From CAVRAW01 sp963716135 (GTDB lineage Bacteria; Planctomycetota; Planctomycetia; Pirellulales; JADZDJ01), in assembly GCA_963716135.1 (NCBI GenBank), contig OY970289.1, forward strand, positions 248,001 through 312,000: DNA of 64,000 nucleotides, in the 5' to 3' direction. The position numbers and the translations under genes are program-made. The notes under the pieces were generated by a model that worked only from the letters and a program-made list of their open reading frames with translations, was not told the DNA's origin and did not search any database. Each line of letters starts with the position of its first letter. Position 1 is the first letter of the stretch. Positions 38,682-50,300 of the stretch are shown here, in pieces.

Positions 38682-39707
38682 TCAGAACAGGTACAACAGC
38701 GGAAACAGGAAGATCCACACCAAATCGACAAAGTGCCAATAAAGACCCGTATTCTCCAAGATCCCCGCTCGGGCGGCATCCATTCGCACGAACAAAAGCA
38801 AAATGATGAACACAATCAAGCCGACCAGCACGTGCAGCGCGTGGAAGCCGGTCAGCAAGAAGTAGGTGCTGGCCCACATGTTGCCGCCGGGGATCACAAA
38901 CGGCAGTTTGAGCCAGGGATATTGATCGTTGAGGCCTTCGTGTTCCCCGCCTGCTCCGGCGGCCTCCGCCTCATCCGGCGGCGGATAAATTCGGTTGGTG
39001 ACCGCCACCAAATCGGCATTGGGGTCCTCGAGTTTCATCTCCGTCATCAATGCGTTGCATTTGGCCACGCGGAATTTCACTTCGGCCAGCGCCGGCGAAA
39101 TGGCCGCATAGGCCGCCTTCGATTCGTCGGTCCATGGCTGCTGCTCAAGCGTGGCGATTTGCGCCTTTTGATCGTCGGTCAGCGATTTTTGTATTTCCTG
39201 CCCTTCCGCGCCCAATTGTTCCAGCAGCGTTTTGATCCGCCCGCGCACGGCGGAGCCATATTCCAAATTCACTTTTTCGTAAATCTGGCTGTGCGGCGTC
39301 CAGGGATAAATGCCGTGCGCGAATTTCGCGTTGTATTCGTATAGCTTCACGCCCAGAAACACGCAGCCCAGCAAAAACGTGATCAGCGTGAAGAACTTCG
39401 CCAACTTGGTGCGGCTGGCATGGGCCGCCTCCAACGCCAACACGATCGTGACGCTGGAGCAAATGAGCACGAACGTGTTGAACGCGCCGATCGGCTCGCT
39501 TAAGTGCACTTCATGCGGCCGCGGCCACGTCGGCGCGCCGAAGCGAAGCACCACGTACGTGCCGATCAGCCCTGCGAAGAACATGATCTCCGTCGACAAA
39601 AACAGCCACACGATCGTCTTGCCCAAGGGAATCGGCAAGCCCGGCTGGTATTCCAGCGGTCCGTGAAAATGCCCCGGCTCTTCATGGGCGTGAACAGCGG
39701 TTGCCAT
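38682..39707 (-). CDS. coxC: Cytochrome c oxidase subunit III with large insertion
   Basis: 341 aa; the family is usually about 200-270. Helices at residues 30-55, 73-95, 103-122, 276-307 and 322-341 match subunit III (WLFLSTEIMFFAGLIGTYV, AFNTFVLICSSVTIVLALEA, TGFHALHVLVGLIVF, YWHFVDLVWIFLFPLLYL). Between helices 3 and 4, residues about 135-275 form an extra hydrophilic, helical, Glu/Lys-rich domain not normally present. It probably faces the periplasm or cell exterior. 28 bp downstream of ctaB. Confidence 0.9.
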   Translation of the reverse strand: MATAVHAHEEPGHFHGPLEYQPGLPIPLGKTIVWLFLSTEIMFFAGLIGTYVVLRFGAPTWPRPHEVHLSEPIGAFNTFVLICSSVTIVLALEAAHASRTKLAKFFTLITFLLGCVFLGVKLYEYNAKFAHGIYPWTPHSQIYEKVNLEYGSAVRGRIKTLLEQLGAEGQEIQKSLTDDQKAQIATLEQQPWTDESKAAYAAISPALAEVKFRVAKCNALMTEMKLEDPNADLVAVTNRIYPPPDEAEAAGAGGEHEGLNDQYPWLKLPFVIPGGNMWASTYFLLTGFHALHVLVGLIVFIILLLFVRMDAARAGILENTGLYWHFVDLVWIFLFPLLYLF

Positions 39708-39734
39708 GTTCGTGTATACCTTTCGACGTCGAAA

Positions 39735-40610
39735 TCAAATCCAAACCGATAACATCAACAGCACCAAAAGCGCCGGCAGATGGATCAACGAGGCCTGCAA
39801 CAGCCCGCGGGCAGAGCGTTCATCGCGCCGCCAGCAGAACACGATGGAAGCGCTGAGATAAACCGCCGCCAGCGTGATTGCCGCGGCCAAATATAATCCG
39901 CTGGTCCAATGCAATGCGGGCACAAGGCTGACCGGCGCTAATGCCAAGGCGCTGAGGATGGCTTGCGCCGGCGCGGCGGCCGGTGGGATCGACCACCGTC
40001 AGCATTCGCAGACCGGCGGCGCCATAGTCGCGCCGATAAATCCAGGCGATCGCCATGAAGTGTGGAAATTGCCAGAGGTAAACGATCAAAAACAGCGCCG
40101 CCAATCGCAGGCCGCTGGGGACCGGCCCACCGGCCAGCGAGAACGAGGCGCCCACCGCCGACCAGCCCATCAGCACCGGCAGAGCGCCCGCCACGGCGCC
40201 CACCGCGGTGTTGGCCGAGGTTCGCGATTTCAGCGGCGTATAAACCGCCACATATAGAATCCAGGTGAGCGCGCCAAAAGCGCCGTGGTCGCATTAACCA
40301 ACAGCGCCAGGTATCCGACGCCGAAGGTCAATGTGGCCAGGCCAAATGAAATCGTCTCCGACGCTTGCAGCCGCCCCGCGGGAAGCGGCCGATCGGCCGT
40401 GCGATGCATCAAGGCGTCGCTTCGTCGCTCGATAAGTTGATTGAACGCACTGGCGCTGGCCGCCACCAATGCCGTGCCAACCAGCGCATGGACCAGAATC
40501 GCCAGCGGCGGACGGCCGGCGCTGCCGACAAATGCCGACACCGCCACCACCACCAGCACCATCGCGCCGATGCGCGGCTTGCTCAGTTCGGCATAATCGG
40601 CCAGGCGCAA
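39735..40610 (-). CDS. ctaB: Protoheme IX farnesyltransferase (frame-disrupted)
   Basis: Farnesylates heme b to heme O for the oxidase. Three consecutive open segments in different frames carry one UbiA-type sequence: RLADYAELSKPRIGAMVLVV and NQLIERRSDALMHRTADRPL (first Asp-rich site), then AVYTPLKSRTSANTAVGAVA and FPHFMAIAWIYRRDYGAAGL (second site), then ALAPVSLVPALHW and the terminal helices. Joins fall at about 40281 (one G lost) and 39975 (one GC lost). The N-terminus may extend to ATG 40662 (STTTTTVVCPSRRAVLL) through a third indel near 40605. As given, about 290 aa. Lies between ctaA and coxC. Confidence 0.88.
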
Positions 40611-40723
40611 GCAGCACGGCTCGCCGCGACGGGCAAACGACGGTGGTTGTCGTGGTGCTCATGCCGCCATTCCCGGAATCGATTTTGTGGAGCCCGGGCC
40701 GATCAGCCGCCGATGGGTTTTGA

Positions 40724-41698
40724 TCATGCGGCGCTGAGCAGGGCGAGAATGGTTGAAACCGCAAGAATCAAAGAGCCATTCGCCACGTGGGCGGTGGTGA
40801 TTTGCATTTGCCGCCAGCCATTGGCTTCGACGGTGAAACTGGAAGCGGCCGCCGAATCGGCCAGAAACGCCGGCCAGCCGTATTTGTTGATCCACGTCGC
40901 CGCGCCCAGCGCCAGTTGCAATCCGACCAACAGCGCCAATAGCGTGGCCGTCAGCACCAGCGGTTTCACCTGCGGCACTTTTCGCCAAAAAATAATCGCG
41001 GTGGCCAGGATTTGCAGCGCCAGGCAAACTCCCAACACCACGTGGAACAACACGAAGGTGCGAAACGACGCGGGCGAGCCTTCGGGCTTGAAATGACGCA
41101 CGTGAGCGCCGGCCATGATCTGCACGAACGTGACGATGACCACCGACCACGGCATAGCGGGCACGATGTTCGCCGATCCCAGGTCGACCGTTTTGAAGCT
41201 TTCCCGCCAGCGGCGCGAAGTGACCACGGCCAGCGCCGCGGTGAATGCGAAGAACGCCGGGCCGACGCAGCCGTGAATCATGGCCAGGGTGCGCTCCTCC
41301 ATGAGCACCCTCAAGCCCCCTAGGAGGCCCTGAAACACAACGCCGACCACGGCAATGACTCCCAATGTCCGCATCCACCGCGGCGAAGCGGTGAACCACA
41401 ACGAAACGCAAAACAATATGGTTAGCAGCCCGACCAGCGCGGCAAACATCCGATGGCCGTGCTCAACGAACATATCCCACGGCCCGCTCAGCCAATCGAG
41501 CCAGGGATAGAAAAACAGAAAGTGTCCGCCGGAAGTGGGCCAATCGCGAAACGCCATTCCGGCGTCGGTCGTGGTCACGAGGCCGCCGACCCAAACCAAC
41601 GGAAACGTGGCGCAGCACAACAGCACCGCCAGGCGATGCGGCCAGGGCGAAACGCCGGTTTCAAGTTGCACGTTTCTAGTTTCGAGTGAAACACTCAT
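40724..41698 (-). CDS. ctaA: Heme A synthase CtaA/Cox15
   Basis: 324 aa, eight helices. Converts heme O to heme A. Conserved TTDAGMAFRDWPTSGG, the heme histidines in VEHGHRMFAALVGL, IHGCVGPAFFAFTAAL, and C-terminal TAHVANGSLILAVSTIL; the third and fourth His regions (MAGAHVRHFKPEGS, FVLFHVVLG) are present. The first 17 residues (SLETRNVQLETG) are encoded by a degenerate heptad array, so the true start may be further in or the repeat has been absorbed into the reading frame. Confidence 0.92.
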   Translation of the reverse strand: MSVSLETRNVQLETGVSPWPHRLAVLLCCATFPLVWVGGLVTTTDAGMAFRDWPTSGGHFLFFYPWLDWLSGPWDMFVEHGHRMFAALVGLLTILFCVSLWFTASPRWMRTLGVIAVVGVVFQGLLGGLRVLMEERTLAMIHGCVGPAFFAFTAALAVVTSRRWRESFKTVDLGSANIVPAMPWSVVIVTFVQIMAGAHVRHFKPEGSPASFRTFVLFHVVLGVCLALQILATAIIFWRKVPQVKPLVLTATLLALLVGLQLALGAATWINKYGWPAFLADSAAASSFTVEANGWRQMQITTAHVANGSLILAVSTILALLSAA

Positions 41699-41739
41699 TC
41701 AAACATTCTGCCTTCTGCTTTCTGCCTTCTGCATTTCCC

Positions 41740-41740
<1 letters not shown>
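41659..41740. repeat. Degenerate heptad arrays between coxA and ctaA
   Basis: Units of the TTTCAAG/TTTCTAG/TTTCGAG type (41659-41693) underlie the ctaA start codon region. Units of TTCTGCC type (41706-41740) run exactly up to the coxA stop codon (41740-41742). Confidence 0.7.
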
Positions 41741-43536
<1,796 letters not shown>

Positions 43537-43540
<4 letters not shown>

Positions 43541-44328
43541 TCCGAACTCCCTGGTTGCGTCTCCGGCGCCACGGCATTTTGCCGCTTCTGCAAATCGGAG
43601 AGATATTTTTCGTAGGCGTCGCGCGATTCCACGGTCAGCCTGCCTTTCATTTTGTAATGGCCCCAGCCGCACAGCTCGGCGCAGGGAATATCGAACACCC
43701 CTTCTTCCATCGGGCGGAACCAAACGGGAATCAGCATGCCCGGCACGGCATCTTGCTTCACACGCAGATTGGGCAAGTAGAAGCTGTGCAAAACGTCCTG
43801 GCTTTTCAGATTCACCAACGTGTCTTCGCCCACCGGCACGTGCAGATCGTTCACGTCGAACAGATCGTCCTTGGTGCCCAGGATGCCGTCTTCGCCGGGA
43901 TACCGCAGCCGCCATTCAAATTGCCGGCCGGTCACCTCGACGGTCGCCGGCAGCGGGCCGCCATCGACGGTGGGGCGCCGCATCTTCGCCGCCGCCCATG
44001 TGTTCATTTGATACAGGGCGATGAACAGCAGCGTTGCCGCCGGGATGATCGTCCAGCAGATTTCCAGCGTGTGGCTGCCGTGCGTGAACTTCGCCGGCTT
44101 GACGTTCGTTCGCGCGTCGTATCGCCACAGGAAGAAGAACAGCAGCAATTCCGTGCCGATGAATACAATGCCCGTCAGCACCAGGATGAACATGAACAAG
44201 TGATCGATCGATCGTCCGGTTTCCGAAATATTCTTGGGCAGCCACCAGTTCATCGACGGCGCAATCGCAAACAGCCCCACCCCGAAGATGGTCACGCACA
44301 AAAACAAGATGGCCCAAATTCGTTTCAC
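43537..44328 (-). CDS. coxB: Cytochrome c oxidase subunit II (CuA)
   Basis: 263 aa from GTG 44328 (KRIWAILFLCVTIFGVGL). Two membrane helices, then a cupredoxin domain with CuA ligands HSFYLPNLRVKQDAVPGM and CAELCGWGHYKM (His, Cys-x3-Cys, His, Met, plus Glu backbone). No C-terminal cytochrome c fusion, unlike many soil bacteria. A longer in-frame ATG start at 44394 would translate the GTGTGTG repeat into a His/Thr-rich leader and is rejected. Confidence 0.95.
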
Positions 44329-44343
44329 GGCGGTGATTAAGGG

Positions 44344-44378
44344 GTGTGTGGTGTGTGGTGTGTGGTGTGTGGTGTGTG
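44344..44378. repeat. Perfect heptad array (GTGTGTG x5)
   Basis: Five exact tandem copies of GTGTGTG between the diheme cytochrome stop (44381) and the coxB start. The most regular and probably youngest heptad array in the window. Confidence 0.85.
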
Positions 44379-44380
44379 AA

Positions 44381-45601
44381 TTACAGGCGTTCACGGGGCG
44401 CGGTCATCATGTGCGAATCGGTGTGATATTGGCTGCCAGGCTCGTACGGCAAATCCAACACAAAATCGACCAGATGCCAGATATCGTCCATCGTCATGCC
44501 GGGCGTGGTGGCGATGCCGGGCATCTGCGACGGGAAAATTCCGTTGTGCAGCTTGTAAAAAATCTCGTACGGTTGGCGGCCGCCTCGGAAAATGCCCTGC
44601 CGCAAGTTGCGCGGATCGTTCTTGCGCGGCGGCAACGAATCGGTCTCCAGGGCGGTCTGCAGCTCGCGCAGCTTTTTGACTTCTTCGCTGCGGGCATCGC
44701 CGGATAAATCGGTCAGCGCGCGCTCCCGATCCGCAAGCTGGATGTGCAGCTTGTCGATCGGCTCGTTCCACATGTCGTACACCTGCTGACCATCGCCCAA
44801 TTCCGTGGGGCCGTGGCATTTCACGCAGCCGCCGGTGGTGAAGAACACCTGCTTGCCGCGGTCGATCGACGAGGGCGTGCCGAAATCGCTCGGTGGGGCC
44901 GGCACTTGCGTCACCTGGCTCGCCGCCCCTTTCCATTTGTCGACGATCGGCTGCAGCACCTTTTCGACCAGGAATTCGTGCGTGGTGGGAAAATCTTCCT
45001 TGTCGGGATCGAACTCGTCGGCTGATTTGTATTGCTCAATCAGCGCCAACTCCGTCTGGCCGCGGAGACTCAAATACTTCACGTATTCGACCAGCGATTC
45101 GCGCTCCACTTGCGACAGCAGCTTGAACGACGGCATCGCCGTGCCCGGCACGCCTTCGGTCAGTGTGCGCATCAGGTCCGCCTCGGTCGGCGGTTGATTC
45201 GACGGCGTGCTCTTGAACTTGTACCACCCCTCGCGGTAATCGCGCGGGTAAGGCTTTAAGAATTCGGACGTGGGCCCCAGCGCGTCGCCCGTGATGCCGT
45301 GGCAATGCACGCAGTGCAGGCGGAACAATCCCTCGCTGTGCCCATGCACCGGCCCGGCGGCCATTTTGATCTTTCGCAAGTTCAGCCCGCTTTCGGGAAG
45401 CACGAACGGATCGTCGGGCGTACCGTACATCGCCTCCAGAATATCGGCGATTTGCTTTTGATGCTTCGGCGTGACGTTGGCCGCGGTCATCTGCACCAGG
45501 TTGGAATGGAACCGCGCGGTGGATCGATCGCAGCCGGCCAGCGACGCAACCAGCGCCGCCAGCATGACCAACATCGAGAATCGTGAGAAATTTCGCTTCA
45601 T
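44381..45601 (-). CDS. Diheme cytochrome c lipoprotein
   Basis: 406 aa. Signal peptide with lipobox ASLAGC (Cys 24). Two class I cytochrome c-like domains: CVHCHG at about residue 97 with Met in GTAMPSF, and CVKCHG at about residue 268 with Met candidates in SQMPGI and GMTMDD. Positioned just before coxB, it is a good candidate for the membrane-tethered electron donor to CuA, taking the role of a cytochrome c domain often fused to CoxB. Confidence 0.85.
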   Translation of the reverse strand: MKRNFSRFSMLVMLAALVASLAGCDRSTARFHSNLVQMTAANVTPKHQKQIADILEAMYGTPDDPFVLPESGLNLRKIKMAAGPVHGHSEGLFRLHCVHCHGITGDALGPTSEFLKPYPRDYREGWYKFKSTPSNQPPTEADLMRTLTEGVPGTAMPSFKLLSQVERESLVEYVKYLSLRGQTELALIEQYKSADEFDPDKEDFPTTHEFLVEKVLQPIVDKWKGAASQVTQVPAPPSDFGTPSSIDRGKQVFFTTGGCVKCHGPTELGDGQQVYDMWNEPIDKLHIQLADRERALTDLSGDARSEEVKKLRELQTALETDSLPPRKNDPRNLRQGIFRGGRQPYEIFYKLHNGIFPSQMPGIATTPGMTMDDIWHLVDFVLDLPYEPGSQYHTDSHMMTAPRERL

Positions 45602-45613
45602 GTATGGTGGCTT

Positions 45614-46523
45614 CTACTGCGCCGTCAACGCGGAGGCGGGAATCTTGATTTCACTGAGGTCCATCACCTGGTTCGGTTCCAGCGTCACGCTGAACCGGCC
45701 GTTGTTGGCCCATTTCAGATCGGGGCGATTGGCCTGCACGCCGCCGCTGCTCGCAGCCTCGTGCCAGGCCTGGAACTCCAACGGAATGCCGGCCGGCACG
45801 TTCTTGATTTCGAACGTGCCGTCTTTGGCAGAAATGGCCACATAGGGATGCGCGAGCACCACCACATAACCTTTCATCCAGGGATGAATGTTGCAGGTGA
45901 CCGTGGCGGGGGCGGTTTCGGCCGAGCTCAATTTCTCTTCCGCCTCTTTGCCGGCCGGAATGATGACGTTGAACGGAGCGTTGGCGGTCAAAGCCGCGTT
46001 GGTGTTGTGCCCCACGGAATCGGAATTTTTGATGATAAACGGCTGGCTGGTGCGCATCGCCAGCACGTGCGGCACAAAGTGGCAATCCTTATTATCCAGC
46101 ACGGCGCGCTCATTGGCCGTCGCCGCGTAATCGGGATGCGCCTCGACATTTCGATTGCGGAGGTATAGCACGACGTTGGCCAGCCCGCCCGTGCTATCGA
46201 CCAACAGCGATTCGTTGACCAACTGATGCTTGCCGCAAATTTCGACGTCTTTGGTAATGGTCAACGGTTTTGGCGCAGTGCGCGCGGCCGGGTTGTCGTA
46301 CACAAACCGGCCCTTGATCGTGCCCCAGCCGGTGGCCTTCGCGGCGGCTTGCGTTTCGCCGCCCCCCTCCGCCGCCGACGACTTGGATGCCAAGGCTTCG
46401 CGAATTTGCATCGCGGCATTCGTATCCGGCGCCGGATCGGCCGCCACTTTGCGCGCAGCCGGGCAGGAACACGGAAGCGATCAGCGCAACCGACGCAAAA
46501 GCTGCAAATCGATCGATCGTCAT
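45614..46523 (-). CDS. Amicyanin-like cupredoxin lipoprotein (one apparent frameshift)
   Basis: About 303 aa when repaired. Start ATG 46523 gives a lipoprotein signal (MTIDRFAAFASVALIASVFL, then PGC). One CG unit is missing in GCGCGC at 46451-46457; restoring it joins the signal to KVAADPAPDTN. The cupredoxin domain has type-1 copper ligand candidates His in SVGHNTNAAL and Cys/His/Met in TCNIHPWM, the C-x2-H-x2-M spacing of amicyanin. A carboxypeptidase-regulatory-like strand region follows (GTFEIKNVPAGIPLEFQAWHE). Paralogue of the next upstream gene. Likely a periplasmic electron carrier. Confidence 0.8.
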
Positions 46524-46528
46524 TTCTC

Positions 46529-47308
46529 TCACTTGTTAAACTGCGACGGTTCCAACTTGATCTCACCCATGTCGTTCGCGCCGGGCTTGATCATCATCTT
46601 GAAGCGCCTGCGCTTCCAATCGGCGGCTTTGCCTGCGACGTTGGCTTTCTCCACGTTGCCGGCTTTCTCCTGCCAGACTTGGAATTCAATTTCCTTGCCG
46701 GCGGGCAGATTCTTAATCTCAAATTTGCCGTCTTTGTCCGACACGGCGAAGTACGGATCGGGCCGCACCAGCACGTAGGCCTTCATCCAGGGATGAATGT
46801 TGCAGGTAACGGTGACTGGCGTATTTTCCGCGCTATCGAGTTTTTTATCGCTGTTGCTGTTGGCGGGAATCACGACGTTAAACGGAGCGTTAGCCACAAG
46901 CGCCAAGTTCGTGTTGTGCCCCATCGGGTCGGAATTCTTCACCTCCAGCGTTTGCGTGTTTCGCATCGCCAGCACGTGCGGCTCGAAGCGGCAGTGATGA
47001 TTGTCGAGCACCTCTTTGTCATTGGCGCTTTTGGAGTAATCCGGGTTCACTTTCAGATCCTTGGTGCGCGCCCAGATAACGACATTCGCCAGGCCGCCTT
47101 TGTCGTCAACCATCAGGCTCTCATCCACCAAATGCGGCGGCTTGCTGCAGACTTCCTGGTCCTTCGTGATGGACAACGACGTGGGGGCCGGAGCCTTGCC
47201 GTCGTACACAAACCGGCCGGAGAGCGTGCCCCAGTCCTCCGCGCTGGCTGTGGCCGCGCCTGCGGCAAATAAAACAATGCCCAAAGCGATCGAGATGCGA
47301 TTGATCAT
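46529..47308 (-). CDS. Amicyanin-like cupredoxin, secreted
   Basis: 259 aa from ATG 47308. Cleavable signal peptide (ISIALGIVLFAAGAATASA). Cupredoxin ligands: His in PMGHNTNLAL and CNIHPWM (Cys, His, Met). The whole chain aligns along its length with the downstream lipoprotein paralogue (GRFVYDGKAPAP/GRFVYDNPAART, ANVVIWAR/ANVVLYLR). One soluble and one lipid-anchored copy side by side between the bc complex and oxidase genes suggests electron transfer between the complexes; inferred. Confidence 0.82.
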   Translation of the reverse strand: MINRISIALGIVLFAAGAATASAEDWGTLSGRFVYDGKAPAPTSLSITKDQEVCSKPPHLVDESLMVDDKGGLANVVIWARTKDLKVNPDYSKSANDKEVLDNHHCRFEPHVLAMRNTQTLEVKNSDPMGHNTNLALVANAPFNVVIPANSNSDKKLDSAENTPVTVTCNIHPWMKAYVLVRPDPYFAVSDKDGKFEIKNLPAGKEIEFQVWQEKAGNVEKANVAGKAADWKRRRFKMMIKPGANDMGEIKLEPSQFNK

Positions 47309-50300
47309 GTGAGTCTTCCTTTGAGTCTTCCTTAGGGTCACTGGGCGCCGCGCCGGCGCTTCCCGCGCCGCCCGCTGCAGCCCCAGTGGCCGGTTTGATC
47401 CAAGGTTTGATCGAGAATCGCTCCATCGTAAAGCGATCCCAGTTCATTAGTAAATCCACCACGCCGTCCAATTGCTGACTACTATCTCCCGGGAACAACG
47501 TTTGCGCCACCCCCTTATCGTACGGAATATTCACCGGCATTCCGGTATACGGCAAAATGCGCTTCGGACTGCCCACCCAGCGATGCACGAAGTCGGGGCG
47601 CAGGCGGCCGTGCACTTGCTCCAATTGCGGTCCTTTGGCGCGTTCGCTGCCCGGCGGGTTGTATTCACCCACCAGGTGGCACTTCACGCAGTAGTTGTTG
47701 TCGGTCACAATTTTCAGCGCGTCGGTCATGCGATTCTTATGCGCCTGCTCGGCGGCCGCCAAGTAATCGCCGGTTGTGCGGGGATCAAATTCGTACGGAG
47801 CGGGGGCATTGTCGCGCGCCGCGAAGAATTCCACCAGAGCGCTGGCTTCCCTGGAGTTCATGTTGAATTTCGGCATCCGCAGCACGACGGCCGGCCGAAT
47901 CGGATACGGATCCAACAGGAAATTGTGCAGCCACCGCGTTTGCACCTTCTGCCCCTCGCCTACCAACGGCGGCGGCAACCAGCCCCAAGCTTCGTCGGGC
48001 TTGACGTTGGGATTGATCTTTTGTTCATCCGCCACCACGGCCGGGTAAATCCATCCGCCTAAGTCGCCGCCGTGACCGGGATACTTCGCGGTGACACAAT
48101 TCTCCGGCACCAGCGGGCTCTTGCCCCCCACCAGCCACGGTTGGCCGTCGATTAGCACGTCGTGCCACAGCGTAAAACGTTCGCCCAGTCCGCCACCCGG
48201 GAACTTGTCGCCGTCTTCATTTTCGTCCGTGGTAACCGCTTCTCCCTTCGCATCGACCTGCGGCCGGCCGTAAATCTGCGCGTGCATCAGGCCGCGACGA
48301 TCTTCTTTCTTCGAATCTTCGATTTCGGATTGCGTGAAGTGCGGCAACTCGAACGGATAGTCCTCGGTTTTCACCCAGTTGCCAAGTTCGCCCGATTTGT
48401 ACGCCACGTCCCAGCGTTGGAAATCGAGCTGATGGCAACCGGTGCAATTGAACTGCTCGACCATCTTCGTGCCGGCGATGATGGCTTGCTCGCGCGGATT
48501 GCTAGTGTAGCTGGCTACATACTGCGGCGCCGGCGGCTCGGCCACCAGGCCCAGCACGAACGTCATCACCGCTTCAATTTCATCTTCAGTGAAATTGAAT
48601 TGCGGCATACGCAGCCGCTCGGTGTAACCCTTGTTCTCCGTTTTCTTGAAGTCGTAGCTGCGCGGCTGGCGGAGTTTTTGCCAAATGAAACCTTCGCGCT
48701 CGTGCCCCATCAGCTTTTCCACTAGCCAGCCTTGGTTCGGCGGCAATTCCTCGAGCGCAAAATCGATGTTTTCCGGAGCCGCGTTCGGACCGGTGGCGGC
48801 TTCCTCCCCGGATTTCGCCTTGCCCTTGTTTACATGCGGCCAGGCATAATGCGTGACGTACTCGTCGATTTGCTCGAAAGCCAGGCGCGCGGATCCTTGC
48901 GGCCCCAATCGGCCAGCGCCGTGCCGATCGGCTTGGCGTCTTCGAAGCCCGGGATGTCGTGGCAACCCGTGCAGCCTTGCTTGCTGATCGTACGACGGCC
49001 GACGTACAAAAGCACTCGCTCGGTTTGCCGGCGCTCGTCGACGCTGCCGTCGGTCACCAGCAGCGTTTCATCCCCTTGCAATCCGGCGGCGCGATCGATC
49101 GGAATGCCGCTTTGCAAATACTGCTTCGCCGTGGGCAGATAGGGGAACTTCTCCTTCAGATACAACAACGCCAGGTCATAAAGCGCGTCGTGCTCCTCGG
49201 CGGTCAATTCATTCTGCGGCGGCACGTCGCCGGGTTTCCAATCTTGCGTCGATTGCATCAGGTACACGGTGATGTCGGCCACCGGATCGCTCGTCTTGCC
49301 ACCCTCGGTGATCGGCGTCAGGAACGTGTTGGGCATCACGGTGCGTGCGTGGTAGTGGCTTGGATTACGCAGCCAACTGTAAAGCCATTTCGCCCCGTTG
49401 GGCTGCAGGCTCAGCTTGGCGCCGATGCGCGACAGGTTCGGCCCCTGCGTCGCCTGGGCTTGCGGGAAGTCGGAATGCTGATGACACGCCAGGCATCCGC
49501 GAGTCTCGAACAATTTCTTGCCGCGCTCCACCGTCGGCTGCTGCGTGATGCCGGTGTACTGACTGAGATATTCAAATGGCTGGCTCGAGGTCAGCAAATA
49601 ATTAGCGACCGCGCGAATTTCGATCGGCTCGAAGCGCTGCGACAATTCCAGCCCCTTGCTCGGAACCATGACCGGCTTGCCGTTGGCATCGAGCACCGGC
49701 TTGCCATTTTCGTCCAGCTTTTCTTCAGGCACCAAATGGTCCCACAGGCCGAAGATCCGCGGCATCTTCGTCGTGGGGCGGAAATTCCGCGGGTTGCGGA
49801 TCCAGGAGTACAAAAATTCATAGCTGTCTTTGCTCGCCACGTAGCGCAGGCTCGGCCCGACCTTGCGCATCGTGCCCGGCGTTTCAGAATCCTTCAGCGC
49901 GCCGGCCAACTGCAACGAGCTCGGCGATAGCGTGGGCTTGTCGGAGGCGGCCTGCGCGTTGACGAATTCATAGAGCCGATGCCGAGCCGTTTCGTCTTCC
50001 GGATGATCCACCAGCCGGAGCACCCAGTCTTTTACGTCCTGCTCCAGCTTCGAGAAGCCGGGGTCTGCCTTGATCTGCGCTGCCGCGGCGTAAGTCACAG
50101 GTTCAGTGCGCAAATCGGGGCCGACGCGCTTTTGCGGACCGGCGTAGCCGTTGATTTCGTGGCAGCCGAAGCAGCCGTAGTTGCGCACGATTTCGTAACC
50201 TTTCAACAATTGCGGCGCCGGCGGATCAGGGAACTTCGCGCTGGGCTCCAGATCGACCACTTCGTGATGGCACTTCAAGCAGGTCGCCTCGGCGAACTGC

